From Microcoleus vaginatus PCC 9802 (GTDB lineage: Bacteria; Cyanobacteriota; Cyanobacteriia; Cyanobacteriales; Microcoleaceae): a DNA stretch of 64,000 nt. A program made the translations under genes and the position numbers. Where the stretch lies: the NCBI GenBank assembly GCA_022701275.1, contig CP031740.1, positions 445,001 to 509,000 of the forward strand, in the 5' to 3' direction. The notes beneath the pieces were generated by a model. That model was not told the origin of the DNA, searched no databases, and saw only the letters and a program-made list of their open reading frames with translations. Positions 8,595-17,667 of the stretch are shown piece after piece (within the stretch, counting starts at the first letter, position 1; each line of letters begins with the position of its first letter).

Positions 8595-10769
8595 TTAAAC
8601 CACCCGATAAACAAAACTCAGAGTTGCCCAAACATTCACATCCAAAGCCAAATCATCCGTCGATATCCCCACTTTCTGCACCCCTGGAATGCTAGCCGCG
8701 TGCAAATCTTCGAGCACCGCCCGCGCCACATTTAAAGGATTCAACAACGCTCGAATTGGCAGGGCATCCCTCGTTTGCTGCATTTCGGCTTCTATTGCAG
8801 CCAGAGTTTGAGCGAAGGGTTTCTCACTAAATATAATCATAGTTTCCGCAAGTCCGATCGCCCCAGATACCGCCAACCCAACAGCCCCAGCCGCCGGCAC
8901 GGTCAAATTCTCCCCAGGAGCGATCGCCCGCGACATAACTCCCACAGATTCTTTGCCCTCAGTGCCGAGCACTGACAGCCGTCCCGCGCTGTCCGAGCAA
9001 AACACCGCAAAATAAACCGGGCGATCGCTGTCGTTATACAACCTGTAGCTAATTCGGCTGCCCTCTGCCAAACTTAGTATATGAGCGCTTGCCGATTTCT
9101 CACTTTCCGCGCTCAGGGGTTCCAGCCGATAATCACCGCCGGCCCGCACCGGCTCTCGCTGCGCCACGGCCCGCGCTTGCGGTGCGAGAGTTGCCAGAAC
9201 CGCCCGCACCTTCAGGCGCGAAGACCCCTCATTGACTGTCAGCCGCAGCAACTTCCCCGCCTGCAGCGCTTTCAACTGCGGAGTCAAGCGCTGCACCGCA
9301 ACCTTAACTGCTTCTCCCCCGTCGCCCTCAGTATCGGGAATCAGCATTTGAGCCAAAGAAAACAAACCGTAACGCCTTTGAGACAAAGCAGGCTCGTGAG
9401 GCGAGACTGTTTCGGCTAAAGTCGTTTCCGGGACTCTGCCGAACCGACAGTCAGCCAATTGCTCGCTGCCTACCGCCGAAACTTGTGGCAAAGTCGAGAA
9501 AGCACTGGTGGCGTCCACCCGCTCGATGCGTTCCAAACCCGAGTCCAAAGCTACTGTCAAACCGATGTTTCGCGGCAATACCCGAATTTCTTCCCTCACC
9601 AATTCGCCGACTGTTAGTTGCCCGTCTGTTCGATCGAACCCGTCTACAACTTGGGCTTTAGCAGAGAGGCCCGTGCGTCCCCGCAGCAAAAGTCTCGCGC
9701 CCCCGGAGGAATCCACAGCAAACACAGAACCCCCGCAGCACTCCAAAACCCCGGGCGACAACCCCCCCAGCCACAACTGCACAGTTTTGCCCCCCTCTTC
9801 CACCGCCGTCACAGCGCCGTCAGATGCAGGGGAATTCAAGATTAAATTTGAAAAATTCACCGCCGGCGCGGTTGTTAAATCGTGATTGAGAATTTGCGGT
9901 TGCTGCGATAACCCCGCCAGCTTGCTGTAACCATTACCCGCCACACGACTGAAACTGACGCTGAAGCTGCTAGCGGGAGTTGCCCACCACAAAGTTTGGG
10001 TGAGGGCGTAGGTAAACAAACCTGCGGTAAATCCGTTCCACTCTTGTTCCGCGGCGAGTGCGGAATTCGCGCCCGCGGCAAGTACGGCGGCGTCCGGACG
10101 GAGATTTGGGCGGGAGCGGAGGTCTTGGGCAAACGTTAATTCTGCGAGGCGAGGCTCGCCGATGGTGGGGCGGGGGCGGGAGCGAATGCGAAAGTTGCCG
10201 TTTTTGGGGAAACCCGGATAGGTGTAGCTGGTGTCGAGGATGGCGATCGCATTTTCTGTCGCGAGCGATCGCATCAACAGCAACAGCGTTTCCTCTAAAA
10301 TATCGTTCACCGCCCGGTTTGCTAACAACGGCAAAACATCATCCGCCGGCACCAAACTGTTTTGCATTTTTCCGGGAGACTCGCCCCAACTGACTCGGCT
10401 ACCGCAGCCGCTAAAGTGAAAAACTACCACGTCACCGGGTTTTGCTTGTTGAGTCAAGTGAGTGACAAAAGCCGTCTCGATATTCTCCCTCGTAGCTTTA
10501 GCGTCAGTCAAAGTCAAAATATCCGACGGCACAAACCCAAACCGATATATCAGCAGTTCCCGCTGCAATTCCACATCCGTGACGCAGCCGTGCAGGGGCG
10601 AATCTGGATATTTGTCAACGCCAACCAACAAAGCCAATTTCCTGGCTGTAGGCTGCGCTAAGGCTTGGAGGTAGCGATCGCCCAACGGCAGCCACAGGGC
10701 CTCGCTGATTCCGATGGCGGCCAGCACCCGGCCAGCTTGCTGCAAAAATTCCCGCCGCTTGAGTCCCAT
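8595..10769 (-). CDS. TAT-exported caspase-like protein with both catalytic residues replaced
   Basis: This 724-residue protein begins with a twin-arginine signal (LKRREFLQQAGRVLAAIG, then ALAQP), so it is probably exported. Residues 43-200 form a caspase/metacaspase p20 fold: KLALLVGVDKYPDSPLHGCVTDVELQ, then VVVFHFSGCGSRV, LVPADD, and AIAILDTSYTYPG. In active enzymes the His loop reads HxSGHG and the Cys loop DxCxSG. Here the His is C122 and the Cys is S181, so proteolysis is not expected. The long C-terminal half has no domain I recognise; it contains a segment near residues 580-625 (SRISYRLYNDSDRPVYFAVFC) of the kind linked to DUF4384 in cyanobacterial caspase-like proteins. It lies downstream of sat. 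Confidence 0.85.
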   Translation of the reverse strand: MGLKRREFLQQAGRVLAAIGISEALWLPLGDRYLQALAQPTARKLALLVGVDKYPDSPLHGCVTDVELQRELLIYRFGFVPSDILTLTDAKATRENIETAFVTHLTQQAKPGDVVVFHFSGCGSRVSWGESPGKMQNSLVPADDVLPLLANRAVNDILEETLLLLMRSLATENAIAILDTSYTYPGFPKNGNFRIRSRPRPTIGEPRLAELTFAQDLRSRPNLRPDAAVLAAGANSALAAEQEWNGFTAGLFTYALTQTLWWATPASSFSVSFSRVAGNGYSKLAGLSQQPQILNHDLTTAPAVNFSNLILNSPASDGAVTAVEEGGKTVQLWLGGLSPGVLECCGGSVFAVDSSGGARLLLRGRTGLSAKAQVVDGFDRTDGQLTVGELVREEIRVLPRNIGLTVALDSGLERIERVDATSAFSTLPQVSAVGSEQLADCRFGRVPETTLAETVSPHEPALSQRRYGLFSLAQMLIPDTEGDGGEAVKVAVQRLTPQLKALQAGKLLRLTVNEGSSRLKVRAVLATLAPQARAVAQREPVRAGGDYRLEPLSAESEKSASAHILSLAEGSRISYRLYNDSDRPVYFAVFCSDSAGRLSVLGTEGKESVGVMSRAIAPGENLTVPAAGAVGLAVSGAIGLAETMIIFSEKPFAQTLAAIEAEMQQTRDALPIRALLNPLNVARAVLEDLHAASIPGVQKVGISTDDLALDVNVWATLSFVYRVV

Positions 10770-10810
10770 TTTTAAATAGCTTTGAATTTTAAGTTTTGAA
10801 TTTTAAGTTA

Positions 10811-10838
10811 AATTCCCCTCAATAATTTTAGGGGAATT
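10811..10838 (-). terminator. Hairpin downstream of sat
   Basis: AATTCCCCT (10811-10819) pairs with AGGGGAATT (10830-10838) across a 10-nt loop. It lies between sat (ends 10977) and the caspase-like gene (starts 10769) on the minus strand. The run after the stem is AT-rich but not a clean T-tract, so it may be a weak terminator. Short ACTCAAA/TTTTAAG repeats surround it. Confidence 0.45.
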
Positions 10839-10976
10839 AATTAGATTGTGAGTGTTTAGTATTAAGGGAGTTTTTAAGTTTTAACTTTTGAGCTTTAAGT
10901 TGAAAATTTCCCATTTAAAACTCAAAACTCAAAATTAAAAACTATGCAGAATGTCGCCCCCACCAATGTTCAAGAT

Positions 10977-12158
10977 TTAAATCTCGTAATTGAAAATATT
11001 CATTGCCTTGGCTAATTCTGCGGCAACTTCCGGCCGGGAAAACTGCGGCGGCGGCAATTTACCAGCGCGCAGCATTTCCCGAACTTTGGTTCCAGACAAA
11101 TGCACCCGTTGTTCGGGAGTGCTGGGACTCGTTTTAGTTGTAGCCATTTGTTCCGTCAGTGTGCAATAGAAAGCGTGCTCGAATTTCATCGGCACAATTC
11201 CCAATTCTCCCGGCTCAAATTCGTCAAAAATATATTGGGCATCGTAAGTGCCGTAATAATCGCCAACTCCAGCATGATCGCGCCCCACGATAAAGTGAGT
11301 GCAGCCGTAGTTTTTGCGGATTAAAGCATGAAAAATTGCTTCTCGCGGCCCGGCGTAGCGCATCGCCGCCGGATTAATTGCCAAAATTACGCGATCGTGT
11401 GGATAGTATTTTTCTAGCAGAATTTCGTAGCAGCGCATCCGCACATCAGCGGGGATGTCGTCTTCTTTTGTCGTCCCGACTAACGGGTGCAGAAACAAGC
11501 CGTCTACTGTTTCTAAGGCGCATTTTTGGATGTATTCGTGTGCGCGGTGGATGGGGTTTCGGGTTTGGAAACCGACTATCGTTTTCCATCCTTTTTCTGT
11601 GAACAGCATTCTCGATTTCGCCGGGTCAATTTGGTATTGGGGAAACCGGGGGTCTAGTCCGCGTTCCAGCAGCCAAACATCACCTGCGAGGTTAACGGGC
11701 CCGGATTTGTCTACTACTTGGACGCCCGGGTGTTTGAGGTCGTCGGTGCGGTAGACGTTGAGGGCTTCTTCTTCTTTGCTATAGTGGTATTTTTCTGCAA
11801 GTTCCAAGAGCCCGACAAATTCGCCCGTCGGCGAGTCGAGGCGCACTAAAGTGCCTTCTTTGAGGGAGTCGGCGACTTCTTGGGAGACCGAGAGGGTGAT
11901 GGGAACCGACCACGGCAGGCCGTTGGAGAGGCGCATTTGTTTAACGACCGATCGATAATCAGCTTCGTTCATGAACCCTTTGAGGGGACTCAGGGCGCCG
12001 ATGGCGATCATTTGCAGGTCAGAGATCGAGCGATCCGAAAGCTGGACTCGCGGCAAGACTTCTGCTTTATCGAAAAATTCTTGTCTTTGGTCTAGTGTGG
12101 CAATGCGGTTGACCAGGGTGCCGCCGTGAGGGGCAATGCGGTCTGAATGCTGGCTCAT
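10977..12158 (-). CDS. sat: Sulfate adenylyltransferase (ATP sulfurylase)
   Basis: Sat makes adenosine 5'-phosphosulfate from ATP and sulfate, the first step of assimilatory sulfate reduction. The 393-residue homomeric-type enzyme shows the PUA-like N-terminal domain, [24 protein letters not shown], the active-site [12 protein letters not shown] (the HxxH nucleotide motif), [45 protein letters not shown], and C-terminal [17 protein letters not shown]. It lacks a fused APS kinase domain, as is usual in cyanobacteria. The start ATG at 12158 follows a spacer with repeats. No cys genes are adjacent. Confidence 0.96.
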   Translation of the reverse strand: MSQHSDRIAPHGGTLVNRIATLDQRQEFFDKAEVLPRVQLSDRSISDLQMIAIGALSPLKGFMNEADYRSVVKQMRLSNGLPWSVPITLSVSQEVADSLKEGTLVRLDSPTGEFVGLLELAEKYHYSKEEEALNVYRTDDLKHPGVQVVDKSGPVNLAGDVWLLERGLDPRFPQYQIDPAKSRMLFTEKGWKTIVGFQTRNPIHRAHEYIQKCALETVDGLFLHPLVGTTKEDDIPADVRMRCYEILLEKYYPHDRVILAINPAAMRYAGPREAIFHALIRKNYGCTHFIVGRDHAGVGDYYGTYDAQYIFDEFEPGELGIVPMKFEHAFYCTLTEQMATTKTSPSTPEQRVHLSGTKVREMLRAGKLPPPQFSRPEVAAELAKAMNIFNYEI

Positions 12159-12462
12159 GTCGATTTGAAGTTGTGGGTTTTAGCTGCCAGAGTACATAGT
12201 ATCAAGCGGTGGCTGCAATTCTACATTTTTTAATTGTTCTGGACTTGTGCAGAACGCTACTTTTGTGGCGGTGTAATTCTTTAACTGTAAACTCGCGCAC
12301 TCCAAACTCTAAACTTTCCCGTCAATCGATTTTAGATTTTAGATTTTAGATTTTAGATTGAAGCATTGACCCCACGGATAAATTCGGGGGCGTGTTTATC
12401 GGATACAGGTTTTTTATTTCTCCACGGATGAATCCGGGGGCTTGTATCCTGGATGCTTTCGG
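12159..12462. repeat. Spacer with TTTTAGA heptamers and a twin CCACGGAT repeat
   Basis: Four tandem TTTTAGA copies (reverse complement of TCTAAAA) lie at 12330-12357. Next to them are two diverged direct copies of CCACGGAT(A/G)AAT(T/C)CGGGGGC, at about 12372-12391 and 12422-12441, each followed by a TATC/GGAT-rich tail. Sequences like CCACGGATAAATCCG... often border IS200/IS605 or lone tnpB elements in cyanobacteria, but no tnpB is present here. It has no gene. Confidence 0.55.
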
Positions 12463-13533
12463 TCAAGTCTGGACTTGAAATTCTTCGGGATCTATTCCCC
12501 AATTTACCCAGTTAATCGCTTCTTTAGCCGATCGCACTTTTGGTGGCACTCGCAAAGCGTGAAGGTGTCCCGTACTCGGACAAGTCATCTTTAACAAATA
12601 AATTGGCTCTATGTCAATATTATTTTCAATTTTCAACAAAGTATATTCTTGCCAAGTATCCAATTCAGTTGCTTGCAATTCTTGACAAATTCTCGGATAG
12701 CCGATCGCTTGAATCAAAACTCGCCGCACTTCGGCATTCTGTTCTGTTAACAGCCATGAAGCTTGCCAAGACTGCGGCGGAACTTTACCAATTATTTCCG
12801 GCAGTCGGACACCGCGATAAGAGTATACACTGAACTTGTCAGCAAATTCAACCGCTGGTTGACCTTCTGCGTGGAGCAAATATTCGCTATCAAAATGAAG
12901 TTGGATCGGGCGATCGCACACAAAGCACTTTTTCTCAAACGGGTAAATCCAGCCGCAGTTTTCCACTAAAGATTTAAAGGCTGAGTATAAAGGGCGATCG
13001 TACTCCAAATTTAACACGCCAATACAAAAATCCACCCAACTTCCGTGACAGGCTGATAGTTCGGAAACTATGCTGTTATTATGATAAGCCTGATCGATCA
13101 GAAATCTCTGAAATCTCCCGCCCAACTTCCTTGCTAATTTGACGTAAACTTCGTCTTTAACATGAAGGTGGAGTTGATTCATCAGTTGAGCGTACAGGGG
13201 ATTATAGAGTTGGCTGTAAATTTGATTTTCCAGCTCCCGGCCGAGTTGACTTCTTAATATATCGTACAATTCATTATGAATTTTGTTTCTGATTTCGCTG
13301 GCCGTTCCCAGACCAGAATCGCGTATTCTTAGCGGTTCAACTGCTTGCAAAGCTATGTAAGGGCTGTCACAGAAAATAATTTCCGGTTCAGGACAGCGGA
13401 TGATGTTGTAGGCGGTGTTGATGGCCGCTGTCGCTTGCGGGCGATCGATCGGTTTTATCGAAAGTCCAATTTGTCGCCACTTCTCGCGATAAATCGGAAT
13501 TAGCGGTATTTGTTCGGGAGTAATTGCGATCAT
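12463..13533 (-). CDS. DUF6745-like protein of unknown function
   Basis: I cannot assign a function. The C-terminal half (WQASWLLTEQNAEVRRVLIQAIGYPRI... followed by CPSTGHLHALRVPPKVRSAKEAINWV) resembles the DUF6745 family found in cyanobacteria and actinobacteria. The middle, about residues 85-145, is a helical stretch with a short L/Y-Q periodicity (NQIYSQLYNPLYAQLMNQL), also typical of these proteins and perhaps a tandem-repeat helix. It has 356 residues, no signal peptide and no membrane segment. The next gene on the same strand is about 126 bp upstream, so an operon is uncertain. Confidence 0.65.
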   Translation of the reverse strand: MIAITPEQIPLIPIYREKWRQIGLSIKPIDRPQATAAINTAYNIIRCPEPEIIFCDSPYIALQAVEPLRIRDSGLGTASEIRNKIHNELYDILRSQLGRELENQIYSQLYNPLYAQLMNQLHLHVKDEVYVKLARKLGGRFQRFLIDQAYHNNSIVSELSACHGSWVDFCIGVLNLEYDRPLYSAFKSLVENCGWIYPFEKKCFVCDRPIQLHFDSEYLLHAEGQPAVEFADKFSVYSYRGVRLPEIIGKVPPQSWQASWLLTEQNAEVRRVLIQAIGYPRICQELQATELDTWQEYTLLKIENNIDIEPIYLLKMTCPSTGHLHALRVPPKVRSAKEAINWVNWGIDPEEFQVQT

Positions 13534-13659
13534 TTGTACAGCTAGATTATTTAATTGGCGGTCAAACTTTTTCGCTCTCGCATCCGGTAAAAACTCAGAT
13601 TAACTTTGTAGTGACCGCAGCAATTTTCACTACCAACCTCTTTTATTAGAGCCGTTAAA

Positions 13660-14259
13660 TTATTTGTATGAATTAACAATTGTTTGCAACGCACCTAAAA
13701 TCATAGGAACATTATCGACACAATAAACATCAGCATCAATAATTAAATTATTTCCCTCTAATTTAAGAAACCGCCAGACAACGCCAGTAGTTACGCAGCC
13801 ATATACTGCAGGTAGGGAATTGTGTTCGCGTTCGTTAAATAGCTGAGCCGCTACCATTTGTGCTGCACACTGCGGCAGAAAAGATTCTATTTCTGGGCCT
13901 TTCGTTTCTCTCAATGCAAAAACCGGAACTTTAATTTCAAAATCAAACGGCACGGAAGATAATAGAAAGTCGCATTCCCCATTCAATCCCTGCTCAACAT
14001 CTACATCAAACGACCAACCAGAAAAAATAGAAAATTGTCTGTTGTTCCTTTCTCTAAATTCTAACAGAAGAGGAGAAATAATCCGTTCCGAACGTTCTTT
14101 GGCAGTTGTAACAGCAGTGTGAGAACTAATTTCGAGGGTTCTCCAAAACCATTCGGAGGGTTCTACAGGAACAACCTTGGCACTCCAAATAGGACTGAGT
14201 GACGGTTCCAATCCAAATCGCTCTTTTAATTGTTGGAAAGTAAAGGATTTGTAAGACAT
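13660..14259 (-). CDS. Putative PD-(D/E)XK-like cyanobacterial protein
   Basis: This 199-residue protein belongs to a family common in filamentous cyanobacteria whose core reads E/D...E-x-K...QC.AQMVAAQ.FN....YG.VTTG..W.FL.LE. Here those elements are GECDFLL (D97), ALRETKG (E118, K120), FLPQCAAQMVAAQLFN and VYGCVTTGVVWRFLKLEGN. The arrangement resembles the PD-(D/E)XK nuclease fold, as in the N-terminal part of type I restriction R subunits, but cleavage activity is not established. No partner methylase or toxin gene is adjacent. Confidence 0.6.
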   Translation of the reverse strand: MSYKSFTFQQLKERFGLEPSLSPIWSAKVVPVEPSEWFWRTLEISSHTAVTTAKERSERIISPLLLEFRERNNRQFSIFSGWSFDVDVEQGLNGECDFLLSSVPFDFEIKVPVFALRETKGPEIESFLPQCAAQMVAAQLFNEREHNSLPAVYGCVTTGVVWRFLKLEGNNLIIDADVYCVDNVPMILGALQTIVNSYK

Positions 14260-14585
14260 ATTTCTCAGATAAGTCGCTGAAACTCTAGATTACTGGGAGA
14301 GAGAAAGCGAATTGACCGACGCTAAACTCGTTTGTATACAGGACTTACGCCTTAGAAACCCGGTTTCTGGGATAAATCGTGGTTTTGTAGAGAAGTATCT
14401 AGGAAGAAACCGGGTTTCTAACCGCCGTGCCGAAGTCCTAATATAGCAACCAGTGGATAATTTGTGAACCTCTCTTTTCTTACTTATTCCTTCTTCTTTT
14501 TCTCCTAGATAAATCAATCCTTCTTCCCTCTTCCCTCTTCCCTCTTCCTTCTTCCTTCTTCCCTCTTCCTTCTTCCCTCTTCCTT
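14260..14585. repeat. Spacer with nested inverted repeats and a purine/pyrimidine tract
   Basis: Two repeat blocks fill this spacer. Block 1 (14339-14440) has outer inverted ends AGGACTT ... AAGTCCT enclosing two copies of the palindrome AGAAACC(C/G)GG(G)TTTCT at 14354-14368 and 14405-14419. Block 2 (about 14519-14588) is a TTCTTCCCTC-type tract; on the minus strand it reads GAAGGAAGAGGGAAG and directly follows the stop codon of the site-2 protease gene. The open frame through it encodes only a Lys/Glu/Arg repeat and is not a gene. Confidence 0.7.
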
Positions 14586-16058
14586 CTAAACATTTAACCA
14601 CTCAAGGAGTACCCTGGGCGCCGGCAACAAAATCATTAACAAAAGCCCGATCGCCATTAGCCCCAAAAAATCCCGCCGATTATCCAATTCACTGACATCA
14701 TTCAACGCCGGTTCGTCGTTTAGTGGCGTGAAAAACAAAATAATCGCCCATAGCAGTAAACCCTGTTCCAAAAAAGACAGCAGCAGCATACAAAGTCTAG
14801 CAACTTGCCCGATCGCCATACTCGCTCGCTGGCCGAACATCGCGTGCACGATGTGCCCGCCGTCGAGTTGTCCCACCGGCATCAAATTAAACGCCGTCAC
14901 GATCAAACCCAAATAACCAGCCACCGCTACCGGATGCAAATTGATCGCAGTTTCCGCATTCAAAGCGCCGCCCAAGGTTAACTTGCTCAACAAAGTCATC
15001 AGCAGCGAAAAACTGGGTTTGAAAGAGTCAAAATTTAACATTCCCGACTTTTCAGACAGCGGTACAATAGTCGAATGATTCAAACCCCAAAGTAATAATG
15101 GCACTGTCGCCACTAAACCCGCAAGGGGGCCGGCAATGCTAACATCAAATAAAGCTCGGCGGTTGGGAATTGGACTCCGTATTTGAATGAATGCCCCAAA
15201 AGTTCCCAAGAAAAAAGGAATCGGGATAAAATAAGGCAAAGTCGTGCGAATTTTGTAGAATGTGGCAGCTAAATAGTGGCCGGATTCGTGAATTGCTAAA
15301 ATTGTAATTAGAGAAAGCGAGTAAGCCAAACCCTGGAGCAATATTGATGGGTTGGACTGCAAAGCTTGTTCAGTAACTCCGGCAAGTCGCGCCCCGACAA
15401 GCGTAGTCGTAAACACCGTGATCACCAGCAAAGCTAATGCGAAAAATGGCCGGGTTACAGATTCGGTTTTGACAGGAGTTTCCCCTGATTGGTGGCTGGG
15501 ATTGGGAACTATAGCAAAAAAAGGTTGACCGCTCAAGCTGTTTTGAAATACTACTAAAAAGCGATCGCCAAAAAGCCTCTCCACATTCTCCCGAATTGTC
15601 TGATAAGCCGCGTCGGGGTTCGTCCGCAACTGTCCGCGACAAATTACAGCCTGCGGCCGAAATTCCAAATCTCGCAAAAAGTAAATTGACCAAGGAAAAC
15701 AATCGCGCAAACTCGCTTCTTCCGCTGCATTTATCGGGCGCACGGGCGGTTTTGGCTTTACAGGTTCAGTCGCTTCTGCTGCTAGCTGCTCAGCAGTTTC
15801 GGCGGTAATTTTCTTGCGCCCCAACTGTACCAAAAACCAATACAAAAAAGGGCAAACCAGAAAAGGTATAATTACCAACTCCGGCGGTACAGTTTTGCTG
15901 GTACCGTAAACTAAAATCCAACCACTCCAAATCAGCGCGGGCGCCATCATTACCAGCCACAGCAGCCATATCGGAGTCCTGGTGATGCGGCTGGTGCCGT
16001 TCTGCAACAAGTAGTACGATATCAGCCCCAATACGAACAACCATAGTAAAAAGAACAT
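14586..16058 (-). CDS. Site-2 protease family membrane metalloprotease (M50)
   Basis: Intramembrane zinc protease related to the chloroplast EGY proteins. The protein begins with two membrane helices, then a soluble domain, then the protease core: HESGH in LAIHESGHYLAATFYKI, followed by PYFIPIPFFLGTFGAFIQIRS, the SIAGPLAGLVATVP helix, and the third zinc ligand in NLMPVGQLDGGHIVHA. Several C-terminal helices follow. I prefer the start at ATG 16058 (MFFLLWLFVLGL). The frame is open to 16100, but that would overlap the divergent gene starting at 16092. The substrate is unknown; homologues act in stress or chloroplast development. Confidence 0.9.
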   Translation of the reverse strand: MFFLLWLFVLGLISYYLLQNGTSRITRTPIWLLWLVMMAPALIWSGWILVYGTSKTVPPELVIIPFLVCPFLYWFLVQLGRKKITAETAEQLAAEATEPVKPKPPVRPINAAEEASLRDCFPWSIYFLRDLEFRPQAVICRGQLRTNPDAAYQTIRENVERLFGDRFLVVFQNSLSGQPFFAIVPNPSHQSGETPVKTESVTRPFFALALLVITVFTTTLVGARLAGVTEQALQSNPSILLQGLAYSLSLITILAIHESGHYLAATFYKIRTTLPYFIPIPFFLGTFGAFIQIRSPIPNRRALFDVSIAGPLAGLVATVPLLLWGLNHSTIVPLSEKSGMLNFDSFKPSFSLLMTLLSKLTLGGALNAETAINLHPVAVAGYLGLIVTAFNLMPVGQLDGGHIVHAMFGQRASMAIGQVARLCMLLLSFLEQGLLLWAIILFFTPLNDEPALNDVSELDNRRDFLGLMAIGLLLMILLPAPRVLLEWLNV

Positions 16059-16091
16059 AATATTTATCCCATTCCCTTCTGAAATACTTCC

Positions 16092-16766
16092 TTGAAACAA
16101 CAGACTTTAGTCTCCAAACAACCCAGGCCCGTGCTCGACAATATCCTTGCTTTCCCGCCTAACCGGGAAACTCTGGGTGCAACAGCCTATTTCATTGTAG
16201 AAAACCAAACTAACATCCTGGTGGATTGTCCCGCTTGGGATGAGATTAACCAAACATTTTTGCGGGAACACGGCGGCGTGCGACTGCTGTTTCTCACGCA
16301 CCGCGGCGCTATCGCCAAGGCGCGGGAGATTCAGGAAGCCACGGGGTGCGAGATCCTGATTCAAGAGCAGGAAGCTTATTTACTGCCGGGTTTGAAGGTG
16401 ACGGTTTTTGAGCGAGAATTTGTTGTGAGCGATCGAATGAAAGCATTTTGGACTCCTGGCCATTCTCCTGGTTCCTCTTGCCTTTATCATAGTGGCAGCG
16501 GTGGAGTGCTGTTTTCGGGTAGGCACTTGCTCCCCAACCGAGAAGCCGCCCCAGTACCGCTGTTGACCGCAAAAACTTTTCACTGGCCTAGGCAAATTAA
16601 CAGCGTGAAATCAATTATCGATCGATTTTCGCCAGAAACTTTACAGTATATTTGTCCCGGTGCAAATACTGGTTTTTTGCGGGGAAAAGGATCGATCGAT
16701 CGAGCTTTTGAGCAATTAGCCAATCTGGATTTAGCTGTTTGTTTGCAGTCAAAACCTGAACCCTAA
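16092..16766 (+). CDS. Metallo-beta-lactamase-fold protein with degenerate metal site
   Basis: The 224-residue product has the order of an MBL hydrolase: TAYFIVENQTNILVDCPAW, LLFLTHRGAIAKA, FWTPGHSPGSSCLYH, GVLFSGRHLLPN. The canonical THxHxDH motif is reduced to THRGAIA, keeping only the first His, and the Asp of the later metal loop is replaced (SGRHLL). TPGHSPGS keeps its His. Metal-dependent hydrolysis is therefore doubtful. The start used is TTG at 16092; a downstream GTG is possible. It is divergent from the site-2 protease gene, sharing a short spacer of about 30 bp. Confidence 0.75.
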   Translation: MKQQTLVSKQPRPVLDNILAFPPNRETLGATAYFIVENQTNILVDCPAWDEINQTFLREHGGVRLLFLTHRGAIAKAREIQEATGCEILIQEQEAYLLPGLKVTVFEREFVVSDRMKAFWTPGHSPGSSCLYHSGSGGVLFSGRHLLPNREAAPVPLLTAKTFHWPRQINSVKSIIDRFSPETLQYICPGANTGFLRGKGSIDRAFEQLANLDLAVCLQSKPEP

Positions 16767-16905
16767 ATGTATGCTGCAACATCAAAAAATGATCTGACGC
16801 ACTAATTATAGCGGTAAGGTGCGCCTAGCGCACCCTACATTATTCTTCAATTTCTTAGAGAGGAAGTTCGTTGGTGAAGTAGCGGTTTAACCGCCGATTC
16901 TTACC

Positions 16906-17478
16906 GTGGAAAAAACTGTGGAAAAAACAGAAAAACAAAAAATGCTCGCCGGCGAATTGTATTTAGCTGGTGATGAGCAATTAATTTTAGAGCGCCAACG
17001 AGCCCGCCGCCTCACCAGAACCTACAATTCTACCCGCGAAGACGAACCAGACAAACGGTTAGAAATTCTCACAGAATTGTTCAGTTCAGTTGGCCCAAAA
17101 GTTGAAATCGAGCCACCTTTCTACTGCGACTACGGCAGCAATATTTATGCTGGAAACGGATTGTACATGAATTTTGGTTGCGTGATTCTCGACTGCAATC
17201 GAGTTAACATTGGCGAAAATTTACTGTGCGGGCCCAACGTGCAAATTTACACAGCTTTTCACCCCACAGACCCGGAAATTAGACTTTCTGGCGGAGAACT
17301 CGCCGCTGAAATTAATATTGGCAATAATGTTTGGATTGGTGGCGGCGCTATGATTTGTCCAGGAGTCACTATTGGCGACAATAGCACGATCGGCGCAGGC
17401 AGTGTTGTTGTCAAAGATATTCCCGCAAACGTCGTGGCGGCGGGGAATCCTTGCCGAATTATCCGCCATCTACCTTGA
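16906..17478 (+). CDS. Maltose/galactoside O-acetyltransferase-like protein
   Basis: Left-handed beta-helix (hexapeptide repeat) acetyltransferase of the Maa/LacA/NodL group, which transfers acetyl from acetyl-CoA to sugars. Visible features are the N-terminal helical Mac domain (KMLAGELYLAGDEQLILERQRARRL), YCDYGSNIYAGNGLYMNFGCVILD, IGENLLCGPNVQIYTAFHPTDP with the catalytic His, and NIGNNVWIGGGAMICPGVTIGDNSTIGAGSVVVKDIP. The protein has 190 residues. The start is GTG 16906; an ATG twelve codons later (16942, MLAGELY) is the more usual family start. Substrate unknown. Confidence 0.88.
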   Translation: MEKTVEKTEKQKMLAGELYLAGDEQLILERQRARRLTRTYNSTREDEPDKRLEILTELFSSVGPKVEIEPPFYCDYGSNIYAGNGLYMNFGCVILDCNRVNIGENLLCGPNVQIYTAFHPTDPEIRLSGGELAAEINIGNNVWIGGGAMICPGVTIGDNSTIGAGSVVVKDIPANVVAAGNPCRIIRHLP

Positions 17479-17667
17479 TGTGGTACGATCGACACAATCG
17501 TGCGATCGGCTCTTTGGAGCTTAAGCCAAAAATTTTAGGTATTAGAACAGCCGGTTTGAGATTTTTTAGGTAAAATACCCGAAAAAAACCCTGGAAAAAA
17601 TCTCAAATCTCAAATCTAAAATCGCTTAATTTCTCGTTCCCGGTTTCCACACTACCAAGCTTTTTTT

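Noticed and set aside
13660-14259. Restriction-modification or toxin-antitoxin role for the PD-(D/E)XK-like gene
   Set aside because: No methylase, specificity subunit or antitoxin neighbour; the family occurs alone in cyanobacteria.
14290-14601. 103-codon frame rich in Lys/Glu/Arg
   Set aside because: Produced entirely by the GAAGGAAGAGGG microsatellite and the AGAAACC palindromes.
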